From Streptosporangiaceae bacterium (lineage in GTDB: Bacteria > Actinomycetota > Actinomycetes > Streptosporangiales > Streptosporangiaceae), in NCBI GenBank assembly GCA_030040815.1, contig JASHSZ010000007.1:1-5874 (forward strand): a stretch of DNA of 5,874 bases, given 5' to 3'. The position numbers were made by a program, and so were the translations under genes. Under the pieces are notes generated by a model. The model saw only the letters and a program-made list of their open reading frames with translations. It was not told the origin of the DNA and did no database searches. Shown here in pieces: positions 1 through 5,550 of this stretch. Each line of letters begins with the position of its first letter. Positions within the stretch are counted from its first letter, which is position 1.

Positions 1-2649
1 CGTCTCCTGCGCAGTGAGCTGCTCGTTCGGCGAGCCGACCGCGCGCCTGCGGACGGTTTCGCCGGTGGCCGCCAGTTCGCGCCTGGCACGCTCGGCGAAT
101 GCCGCGACTCCCATCGAGTCCAGCATGCCGAAGGCTGTTCGCAGCTGGTCGCGCGCGTCGGTGCGGCGGCGCTCTCGCCGCAGCCATTCCCCGTAGAGCA
201 AGTGGGCCCGGGCGAGGCAGATTCGCAGCCCGGTCCGCTGCAGCCGGCTGATTGCCTCGCGGTAGCGGTCGTCGGCCTCGGCGCCGCCGCTGAGCAGCGC
301 GCGCGCCCGCGCCTGGTGCCCGAGCGCCCAGTCGGTGCCGCTGGCGTCGGTCATATCGGCGAACCGTTCGAAGGAGTCGGCCGCCAGGTCGGTCTTGCCG
401 GTACGCACGGCCGCCTCGATGAGCTCGGCGATCGCCCACGGCGGAGTGCCGATGGTTCCAGGGCTCGCGGTGGCCAGTTGCGCCGCCGGGACCGCTTCCT
501 GGTACCGGCCGAGGCCGAGGTATAGCAGCGCATTGGCCATGCCGACGGCGGTCATCCCGGCTCCCTCACCGCGCCCGGTCATCTCCGGCGCGGCCGCATC
601 GACCAGCGCCGACAGGGTGCGCTCGTCGCCCTGCAGCGCTGCGAGGGACAGCGCGCCGTAGGGCGCGAGGGTGCCGCCCGTCGCCTCGGCCGCGGCCTGC
701 GCCTGGGCAGCCAGGGATTCCGAAACGGTCAGCTGGCCGGCCATCAGCAGCCGGTGAGCTCGCATGTTCAGCGCCAGCGGATGCTCGCCGAGCACCCCGG
801 CCTGCCGGGCGAGCGCCAGGTACCGGGCAGACAGCCGCTCCCAGCCAGCGTCATCCCACACGTGCACTGCGGTGAGACAGGCCAGCCAGAGCCAGCGCAG
901 CTCCTCCCCGACGGCCATGCCGTCCCCGAACGCGGTGAGCGCCTTGCGCAGAACCGGCACCCCGGCCGCATACCCATCGGCGTAGTACGCGGCCAGGCCA
1001 TCCAGAAGCAGGTCGGGCGCGCGCGGCGAACCCGGCGGCGCTGGCGCCGTCAGCGCAGCGCGCGCCGCATCCCTCAGGCCACCGCCGGGGCTGGCAAGCT
1101 GCCCGGCGAAGATTCCAGCCGACAGCGCCTCCAGGTACGTCGACCGGGCAAGCCCGGCGTCAACGGACTCCAGCCGCTTCGCCGCCATCAGCAGCAACGT
1201 GGGCGCATTGCTCCCGCGGCTCGACGCGAACGCGATCCGAGCCCGCAGCAGCTCAGCATGTGCCTGCCGGGCCTGGCTGGCCGGACGGGCTTCAGCCATG
1301 GCCAGCAGATCGCGCGCCCCGCTGAGGTCTCCGGCCTGCAGCTTGGCCTCCGCGGCAGCCAGCGCCCGTCTGGACCGCTCCGTGGGTGCCAGTGTCAGGA
1401 TCGCCGATCGCTCCAGGAACGCGGCGGCCGCCCCGGCACCGCCACGGGACCGCGCGCGGCCGGCCGATCGCTCCAGGTCGCAGGCGATAGCAGCATCGGG
1501 CCCGATCGCAGCCTGCGCCCGGTGCCACGCCCGCCGGTCCGGGTCGAGCCGTGCATCAGTGACCTCCGCCAGCGCGCTGTGCACCCGGCGGGTATCGCGC
1601 ACCGGCCCTGATCGGTAAACCGCCGAGCGGACGAGCGGATGACGGAACCGGACCCGCGCACCGAACTCGGCCAGGCCATCCTCCACAGCCGGAACGGCCG
1701 CCTCGGTGCTGACGCCAAGCCTGGATGCGGCGCGCCACACCAGCGCGGGGTCACCAGTTGGGTCAGCCGCCGCGATGAGCAGCAACTGCCGGGTCTGGGG
1801 AGGCAGCGCATCCACACGATGTTTGAAGCTCTCTTCCAGGCTGCCCGCGAGCCCCATCGCGCCAGGAAAGCCGTACCCGCCGGCCAGTTGTGCCACGGTC
1901 AGCCCTCGTGGCAGCTCATGCAGGGCCAGCGGGTTGCCGTGCGCCTCGGCAATGATCTGGTCACGGACCTGCGGATCTATGCGACCGGCGAGCGCGCTGT
2001 CGAGCAGCGCCCGTGCGTCCTCGTCTCGCAGGCTCTCGACGACTAGGTCCGGCAGCCCCGTCAGCTCACGCGCCGGCGCGCTCGCGGTGAAGACCAGGCC
2101 GACTGACTCGGCCCCGAGCCGACGGGCGGCGAATGCCAGCACCTGCGCGGATGCCTGGTCGAGCCAATGCGCGTCGTCGACCAGGCAGAGCAACGCCCTG
2201 TCGTGTCCGACATCGGACAGCAGGCTGAGCAGAGCCAGGCCGACGAGAAACCGGTCTGGCACCGGCCCGGCGCTCATGCCCAGTGCGGTCCGCAGCGCTG
2301 CGCGCTGGGGCGCGGGGACGGCTTCGAGGTGATCGAGCATGGGCTGGCAGAGCTGATGCAGCCCGGCGAACGCCAGATCGAGCTCGGACTGGATGCCGGT
2401 CGTGCGCTCGACCCGGCAGCCCGGCGCGTGCGCGGCCAGGTAGCCGAGCAGCGCTGTCTTCCCGATCCCTGGCTCGCCGCGGATCACCAGCGCTTTGCTC
2501 TGACCAGCACGGACGGCACTGACCAGATGGTCGAGATGCCGGCACGTTTCGCAGCGGCCGGTCAGCTGCGCCGGCTGCCGTGTGGTCGGCAAGCGGGCGA
2601 GGACGCCTTCTGCGCCTATAGCCATGTGTCGATCGTTTTCGGATGGCAT
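1..2649 (-). CDS. LAL-family (AAA ATPase / LuxR) transcriptional regulator, 3' end outside window
   Basis: Minus-strand frame of 883 codons without a stop, entering at the left edge; the C-terminus is missing. N-terminal STAND/AAA-type ATPase: the Walker A motif GEPGIGKT is at residues 58-65 (Lys64), and Walker B LLCLVDDAHWL is at 153-163 (Asp158/Asp159). Two family signatures follow: HGNPLALHELP at 237-247 and FRHPLVRSAVY at 335-345. From about 360 to 865 the protein is Ala/Leu/Arg-rich helical sequence of the TPR-like type. The last visible residues, LTAQET (878-883), match the usual opening of a LuxR-type HTH, so roughly 60 more residues are expected. Family knowledge: cytoplasmic ATP-dependent regulators, often pathway activators in actinomycetes (PikD/RapH type). 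The ATG at 2649 is chosen because AAGGA lies 9 nt upstream; an in-frame ATG at 2625 has no such site, and an in-frame stop lies at 2722-2724. It is divergent from the hydrolase-SDR pair. Ligand and target are unknown. The region before Walker A reads GRCETCRHL, where relatives commonly have GRxxEL. Confidence 0.95.
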   Translation of the reverse strand, partial: MPSENDRHMAIGAEGVLARLPTTRQPAQLTGRCETCRHLDHLVSAVRAGQSKALVIRGEPGIGKTALLGYLAAHAPGCRVERTTGIQSELDLAFAGLHQLCQPMLDHLEAVPAPQRAALRTALGMSAGPVPDRFLVGLALLSLLSDVGHDRALLCLVDDAHWLDQASAQVLAFAARRLGAESVGLVFTASAPARELTGLPDLVVESLRDEDARALLDSALAGRIDPQVRDQIIAEAHGNPLALHELPRGLTVAQLAGGYGFPGAMGLAGSLEESFKHRVDALPPQTRQLLLIAAADPTGDPALVWRAASRLGVSTEAAVPAVEDGLAEFGARVRFRHPLVRSAVYRSGPVRDTRRVHSALAEVTDARLDPDRRAWHRAQAAIGPDAAIACDLERSAGRARSRGGAGAAAAFLERSAILTLAPTERSRRALAAAEAKLQAGDLSGARDLLAMAEARPASQARQAHAELLRARIAFASSRGSNAPTLLLMAAKRLESVDAGLARSTYLEALSAGIFAGQLASPGGGLRDAARAALTAPAPPGSPRAPDLLLDGLAAYYADGYAAGVPVLRKALTAFGDGMAVGEELRWLWLACLTAVHVWDDAGWERLSARYLALARQAGVLGEHPLALNMRAHRLLMAGQLTVSESLAAQAQAAAEATGGTLAPYGALSLAALQGDERTLSALVDAAAPEMTGRGEGAGMTAVGMANALLYLGLGRYQEAVPAAQLATASPGTIGTPPWAIAELIEAAVRTGKTDLAADSFERFADMTDASGTDWALGHQARARALLSGGAEADDRYREAISRLQRTGLRICLARAHLLYGEWLRRERRRTDARDQLRTAFGMLDSMGVAAFAERARRELAATGETVRRRAVGSPNEQLTAQET
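1403..1477 (-). repeat. In-frame 15-bp direct repeat inside the LAL regulator gene
   Basis: The plus-strand sequence GCCGATCGCTCCAGG occurs at 1403-1417 and again at 1463-1477, exactly 60 bp apart and in the same reading phase. Both copies encode LERSA (residues 392-396 and 412-416). This fits two successive helical-repeat units in the TPR-like region, and may be a trace of internal duplication or simply repeated selection for the same pentapeptide with the same codons. Confidence 0.45.
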
Positions 2650-2658
2650 GACTGCTTT

Positions 2659-2663
2659 TCCTT
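2659..2663 (-). promoter_or_regulatory. Ribosome binding site deciding the LAL regulator start
   Basis: On the minus strand this reads AAGGA (within AAAGGAAAAG), 9 nt before the ATG at 2649. The in-frame ATG eight codons later (2625) is preceded by GAAAACGATCGACAC, which has no purine-rich match at the right distance. This favours the upstream start. Confidence 0.7.
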
Positions 2664-2694
2664 TGCCCGACTCGCGGCGAGCTCTCTGGCGCGT

Positions 2695-2714
2695 CCGAGC
2701 GGCGACCCGCTCGG
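2695..2714. repeat. Perfect inverted repeat, 8-bp arms, 4-nt loop, in the regulator leader
   Basis: CCGAGCGG (2695-2702), CGAC, then CCGCTCGG (2707-2714): the arms are exact reverse complements. It lies 46-65 bp upstream of the LAL regulator ATG. It could be an operator for a dimeric protein, or a stable GC hairpin in the regulator's 5' leader if transcription starts further upstream. The symmetry is seen directly; the role is inferred. Confidence 0.6.
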
Positions 2715-2808
2715 CGAAACATCAAGATGAGCGCGCGTTTCCGCGGTCCCGGCGACCTGATCCCATGTCTATGGCTTCAGTCAAGCACGCCGCCCTTACC
2801 TCAAGGCA

Positions 2809-2824
2809 ACCGGCGCGCGCCGGT
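2809..2824. repeat. Perfect 16-bp palindrome, candidate operator
   Basis: ACCGGCGCGCGCCGGT is its own reverse complement. With no spacer between the arms it is a poor RNA hairpin but a good two-fold symmetric protein site. It lies between the divergent genes, 160 bp from the regulator start and 222 bp from the hydrolase start. Part of the symmetry is cheap in GC-rich DNA, because the core is alternating CG, but the outer ACCGG/CCGGT arms are not simple sequence. Confidence 0.55.
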
Positions 2825-2960
2825 GGTCTCACCCGGCCGCCGACGGCAGCGTCGTGCTCATCGCGAGGATTCCGCGGGTATGCACCCGACCAGCGGGCCA
2901 CCTCTACTGGCTAGCCACCAGGGGATTCGAAGACGGCGTTTCCTGCCGCAGGCTCGAACT

Positions 2961-2985
2961 GTGCCGATGCGAACGGCCTCGGCAC
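2961..2985. repeat. Inverted repeat, 7-bp arms, 11-nt spacer, upstream of the hydrolase
   Basis: GTGCCGA (2961-2967) and TCGGCAC (2979-2985) are exact reverse complements with half-sites 18 bp apart. Inside the spacer a further GC/GC pair is possible after one mismatch. It ends 61 bp before the hydrolase ATG. The outer CCGA/TCGG elements recur, 12 instead of 11 bp apart, in the repeat at 2695-2714. It may be an operator or a leader hairpin; such a repeat could also occur by chance in this composition. Confidence 0.4.
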
Positions 2986-3046
2986 TGACCGTCGGCCAGG
3001 ACTCGCGAGGGTCCGGTCCCGACTTCAGCCGCACGCGGGAGCACCG

Positions 3047-3913
3047 ATGACAACAGTCCACCATCGTTACGCCGGTGTCGAGGGACGACAGCTGTTCTAC
3101 CGGGAGGCCGGACCGCCAGGAGCGCCAGCCGTCGTGCTGCTGCACGGCTTTCCCGCCAGCTCGTTCATGTTCCGCAACCTCATCCCGGCGCTGGCCGACA
3201 CCTATCACGTGATCGCGCCCGATCACCTCGGTTTCGGGCTCTCCGACGCGCCGCCAGCCGACAGGTTCGGCTACACCTTCGACGCGCTCGCAGCCCTGAC
3301 CGCCAGGCTGCTCGGCCAGCTCGGGATCACCCGGTATGCGATGTACGTCCACGACTACGGGGCGCCCATCGGATGGCGCCTGGCCCTTGCCGATCCGGCT
3401 GCGGTCACCGCGATCGTCACCCAGAACGGCAACGGCTACGAGGAGGGGTTCACCGACGCCTTCTGGAAGCCGGTACGGGAGTACTGGCAGGAGCAGAACG
3501 CGCACACTGAGGCGGCCATCCGCGGGGCGCTCACGCTCGACGCGATCCGCTGGCAGTACCTGCACGGGGTGCCGGATGAGAGCGTGGTCAGCCCGGACAC
3601 CTGGCATCACGACTTCTATCTGGTGTCCAGGCCCGGCAACGACCGGATCCAGCTCAGCCTGTTCGCCGACTACGCGGCCAATGTCCCGTTGTATCCGTAC
3701 CTGCACGCCTACTTGCGGGACAGCCGGATACCGCTGCTCGCGGTCTGGGGACGCAACGACGAGATCTTCGGCCCGGATGGCGCGCGCGCGTTCGCCGCCG
3801 ATGCGCACCGGGCCGAGATCCACCTGGTCGACGGCGGCCACTTCCTGCTCGAGAGCCAGCTTGACGCCGTGGTCGGCTATATCCGGCCATTCCTCGCGCG
3901 GGCCCTGTCATGA
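3047..3913 (+). CDS. Alpha/beta hydrolase with Asp nucleophile (epoxide hydrolase / haloalkane dehalogenase-like)
   Basis: 288 residues, the normal length for a single-domain alpha/beta hydrolase with a cap. Visible in order: LLHGFPASS at 31-39 (HGFP, oxyanion region), DHLGFGLSD at 59-67, the nucleophile elbow VHDYGAP at 101-107 with Asp103, WGRNDEIF at 234-241 supplying the acid Asp238, and DGGHFLLE at 262-269 with His265. An Asp-Asp-His triad fits the epoxide hydrolase/dehalogenase branch, which works through a covalent alkyl-enzyme ester, rather than Ser esterases. Dehalogenases and many epoxide hydrolases have Trp after the nucleophile, but here it is Tyr104. The cap (about 130-215) is rich in Trp, Tyr and His. 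No signal peptide or membrane segment is seen, so it is probably cytoplasmic. GGGAG at 3037-3041, 5 nt before the ATG, supports the start. Its stop overlaps the SDR start (ATGA), implying translational coupling. The substrate cannot be read from sequence. Confidence 0.93.
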   Translation: MTTVHHRYAGVEGRQLFYREAGPPGAPAVVLLHGFPASSFMFRNLIPALADTYHVIAPDHLGFGLSDAPPADRFGYTFDALAALTARLLGQLGITRYAMYVHDYGAPIGWRLALADPAAVTAIVTQNGNGYEEGFTDAFWKPVREYWQEQNAHTEAAIRGALTLDAIRWQYLHGVPDESVVSPDTWHHDFYLVSRPGNDRIQLSLFADYAANVPLYPYLHAYLRDSRIPLLAVWGRNDEIFGPDGARAFAADAHRAEIHLVDGGHFLLESQLDAVVGYIRPFLARALS

Positions 3914-4629
3914 CCCGGCCATTGGAGGATCAGACGGTGCTGGTCGTCGGGCGTGGCAGCGGGTTCGCCAGGGCCATCGCGCTGGCCGCGCGGGACGCGG
4001 GAGCCCGCGTGGTCGCGGCAGGCCGCAATCAGGAAACACTGCCGGCCGCGTATTCCGGCGAGCCCGGTGTCAGCACCGACTACGTCGACCTCACCGACGA
4101 TGACTCCATCGCCAGCCTCAGCCAGCGGCTCGGCGCGGTCGACCATGTCGTCTCGACCGGGTCCGCGCGGGCCCGCGGACGCATCGCCGACCTGGACCGC
4201 GACGCAGTCCGGCTGTCCTTCGACACCAAGGTGATCGGGCCGCTGATGCTGGCCAGGCACTTCGCGCCGCGGATGAGCCATGGCGGGTCGTTGGTCATCT
4301 TTTCCGGTGTCGCCGCGACGAAGATCGCGGTCGGCACCATGGCGGTGGCGATCACCAACGCTGCCGCTGACGCCCTGGCCCGTTCCCTCGCCCTGGAACT
4401 CGCCCCGATCCGGGTGAACGCGATCTCCCCCGGCGTCGTCGACACCGGCGCCTGGGACGCCCTCGGCGAGCAGGGCAAGGCGGACTATTTCGCCGGCGTC
4501 AGCGCGAGCAATCCGGTCCGGCGAATCGGCACCACCGACGACATCGCCAAGGCCGTCCTGTTCGCCATGACCAGCACCTTTCTGACCGGTCAGACGCTGC
4601 ACATCGACGGCGGCGAGCCACTGACCTGA
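3910..4629 (+). CDS. Atypical short-chain dehydrogenase/reductase (SDR) lacking the YxxxK pair
   Basis: 239 residues, a typical classical-SDR length with a Rossmann fold. The nucleotide loop is VVGRGSGFARA at 12-22: G14 and G18 fit TGxxxGxG, but Thr becomes Val13 and the last Gly becomes Ala20. AAGRN at 36-40 (Arg39) suggests NADP(H), VDL with Asp60 follows, and STGSA at 82-86 replaces NNAG. Later parts are canonical: VIFSG with Ser132, LALELAPIRVNAISPGVVDT (160-179), and a C-terminal LTGQTLHIDGG. Aligning back from LALELAP puts Val146 and Asn150 at the catalytic Tyr and Lys positions, and Lys107 at the helix-4 Asn position. From memory, a subgroup of bacterial SDRs shares this xxxN pattern and Lys, so it may be a conserved variant rather than decay. 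The frame is intact and the codon use is normal. The start overlaps the hydrolase stop by ATGA, so the two are probably made together and act in one pathway. It is either an oxidoreductase with altered chemistry or a non-catalytic partner. Confidence 0.9.
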   Translation: MTRPLEDQTVLVVGRGSGFARAIALAARDAGARVVAAGRNQETLPAAYSGEPGVSTDYVDLTDDDSIASLSQRLGAVDHVVSTGSARARGRIADLDRDAVRLSFDTKVIGPLMLARHFAPRMSHGGSLVIFSGVAATKIAVGTMAVAITNAAADALARSLALELAPIRVNAISPGVVDTGAWDALGEQGKADYFAGVSASNPVRRIGTTDDIAKAVLFAMTSTFLTGQTLHIDGGEPLT

Positions 4630-4638
4630 CATCACCCT

Positions 4639-4655
4639 GGCGGGCCGAGCCCGCC
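4639..4655 (+). terminator. GC-rich hairpin after the SDR gene, possible terminator or mRNA-end element
   Basis: GGCGGGC (4639-4645), loop CGA, then GCCCGCC (4649-4655) form a perfect 7-bp stem starting 10 nt after the SDR stop codon; a T-G wobble can extend it by one pair. No T-run follows, so it is not a textbook intrinsic terminator, although U-poor hairpins are common at actinomycete gene ends. It ends 9 nt before the purine-rich ribosome-binding stretch of the next gene. It may weaken rather than block read-through, or protect the upstream mRNA end. Confidence 0.5.
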
Positions 4656-4670
4656 GAGATCAGTGAGGGG

Positions 4671-4676
4671 AAGGGG
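4671..4676 (+). promoter_or_regulatory. Ribosome binding site deciding the DUF427 gene start
   Basis: AAGGGG, inside the purine run GAGGGGAAGGGGAA at 4665-4678, lies 4 nt before the ATG at 4681; the first half, GAGGGG (4665-4670), lies 10 nt before it. An in-frame GTG at 4663 would put this run inside the coding sequence and has no comparable site of its own. This favours ATG 4681. Confidence 0.75.
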
Positions 4677-4680
4677 AACG

Positions 4681-5550
4681 ATGGGACTCTCCTGGCAGCA
4701 GGGACCGCTGGCCCCCGGATCCACCGGGCGGTTCCTGGTGCCTGAGCCGCTGCCCGAGCGGCTGCTGTACGCCGAGCCGTTGCGGCGGCGCATGCGCGTC
4801 AGGTTCGGCGGAGCCTGGATAGCCGACAGCGAGGACGTCGTGCTCCTGCACGAGCCCGGCCGCTACCCGGTCGCCTACTTCCCGCTGACCGATGTCGCCG
4901 ACGGCGCGCTGGTCCCCGAGGGCTACCTGACTCGGCATCCGGATCTCGGCGCGACGGCGTGGTACGTCGTCCGCGCCGGAGAGCACAGCACGCACCGCGC
5001 AGCCTGGCAGCACACCGCCTTGCCGGACCACGCGGGCGAGCTGAAAGACCGGGTTGCCTTCGCCTGGCGGGCCATGGACGCCTTCTACGAGGAAGAGGAG
5101 CGGATAGCCGGCCACGCCGCGGACAGCTACCACCGCATCGACATCCGCCAGACCACCCGCCACCTCCAGGTCATGTCAAGCGCGCGGATAGTCGCCGACA
5201 CCACGCGCCCGCTCGTCCTGTACGAGTCGGGGTTCGCGCCCCGCTGGTACGTGCCCCGCGACGACGTCGACCTGGCTGCGCTCAGCCCGGCTCAGGGCCA
5301 GACTTTCTGCCCGTACAAGGGCCTGTGTAGCTACTACGACATCGGCGGCGCGCGCCGGGTGGCCTGGTCGTACCAGGACGCCTGGCCGGAGGTCCGGCGC
5401 ATCTCCGGGCTGATGTCGTTCGAGCCCGGCGAGATGCAGGTGCACCTGGACGGAGCCCGGCTCAGGCTGGCGCCGGGTCAGAGCGTGATCCCGCACGGAC
5501 CTGACCGCGACCTGACTACCGACGAAGCTGCCGGGGGCTGGCGGCCATGA
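4681..5550 (+). CDS. Two-unit DUF427 protein
   Basis: 289 residues with a tandem layout. Unit one, about 38-135, has RVRFGGAWIADS, then LLHEPGRYPVAYFP, then AWYVV, AAW and VAFAWRAMDAFYEEEERIAGH. Unit two, about 158-262, has TRHLQVMSSARIVADTTRP, VLYESGFAPRWYVPRDDV, CPYKG (210-214), SYYDI, VAWSYQDAWPEVRRISGLMSF and MQVHLDG. These are the repeated hallmarks of DUF427 (Pfam PF04248), small beta-rich domains with no established biochemical role; I propose none. CPYKG is present only in the second unit; the matching place in the first reads RHPDLGATAWY. No signal peptide or membrane helix is seen, so it is likely cytoplasmic. The Pro/Arg/Asp-rich tail (263-289) looks disordered. The ATG at 4681 is chosen over an in-frame GTG at 4663 because of the AAGGGG site. 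Its stop overlaps the MOSC gene start by ATGA. A hairpin separates it from the SDR gene, so operon membership upstream is uncertain. Confidence 0.9.
   Translation: MGLSWQQGPLAPGSTGRFLVPEPLPERLLYAEPLRRRMRVRFGGAWIADSEDVVLLHEPGRYPVAYFPLTDVADGALVPEGYLTRHPDLGATAWYVVRAGEHSTHRAAWQHTALPDHAGELKDRVAFAWRAMDAFYEEEERIAGHAADSYHRIDIRQTTRHLQVMSSARIVADTTRPLVLYESGFAPRWYVPRDDVDLAALSPAQGQTFCPYKGLCSYYDIGGARRVAWSYQDAWPEVRRISGLMSFEPGEMQVHLDGARLRLAPGQSVIPHGPDRDLTTDEAAGGWRP

Larger units (their letters stand above)
2650..3046. other. Divergent intergenic regulatory region
   Basis: This 397-bp gap separates the start codons of the minus-strand LAL regulator and the plus-strand hydrolase. No frame in it has the codon pattern of the neighbouring genes. 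It must hold the promoters of both transcription units. It contains an 8-bp-arm inverted repeat (2695-2714), a perfect 16-bp palindrome (2809-2824), a 10-bp palindrome TGGCTAGCCA (2908-2917) and a 7-bp-arm inverted repeat (2961-2985). A minus-strand TTGACT at 2784-2779 resembles a -35 box for the regulator, but no good -10 follows at the right spacing, so I do not call a promoter. No tRNA, riboswitch or attachment site is supported. Confidence 0.75.

Noticed and set aside
754..1611. Plus-strand open frame of 285 codons opposite the LAL regulator
   Set aside because: The product is Arg/Gln/Pro-rich without motifs, while the opposite strand carries the continuous regulator frame with clear family signatures.
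2066..2725. Minus-strand open frame of 219 codons overlapping the regulator N-terminus
   Set aside because: It is Arg/Ala/Pro-rich out-of-frame sequence. The Walker A and B motifs lie in another minus-strand frame, which is the real gene.
2779..2784. Minus-strand TTGACT as -35 box of the regulator promoter
   Set aside because: No acceptable -10 hexamer lies 16-19 bp downstream; the nearby TAGACA is too close. A promoter call would be guesswork.
2908..2917. Perfect 10-bp palindrome TGGCTAGCCA
   Set aside because: A 10-bp palindrome is expected by chance about once in every kilobase, so it is not reported as a site by itself.
2918..2962. T-arm-like strings (GGATTCGAA; minus-strand CAGTTCGAGCCTG) suggesting a tRNA or tRNA remnant
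   Set aside because: No acceptor, D-arm or anticodon stem can be assembled around either string on either strand, so there is no cloverleaf and no attachment-site evidence.
2727..3050. Plus-strand open frame of 107 codons across the intergenic region, whose TGA overlaps the hydrolase ATG (ATGA)
   Set aside because: The overlap imitates coupling, but third codon positions are far less GC-rich than in the real genes. It contains rare TTA, CTA and AGA codons, has no clear ribosome binding site, and the Arg/Pro/Ser-rich product shows no domain.
2858..3841. Minus-strand open frame of 327 codons opposite the hydrolase
   Set aside because: It is the antisense shadow of a well-supported hydrolase gene in GC-rich DNA. 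The product shows no recognisable domain and the frame runs into the intergenic region.
3910..4629. SDR gene as a pseudogene because of its missing catalytic residues
   Set aside because: The frame is full length, the codon use matches its neighbours, the start is coupled to the hydrolase, and the other SDR motifs are conserved. This is a variant, not a broken gene.
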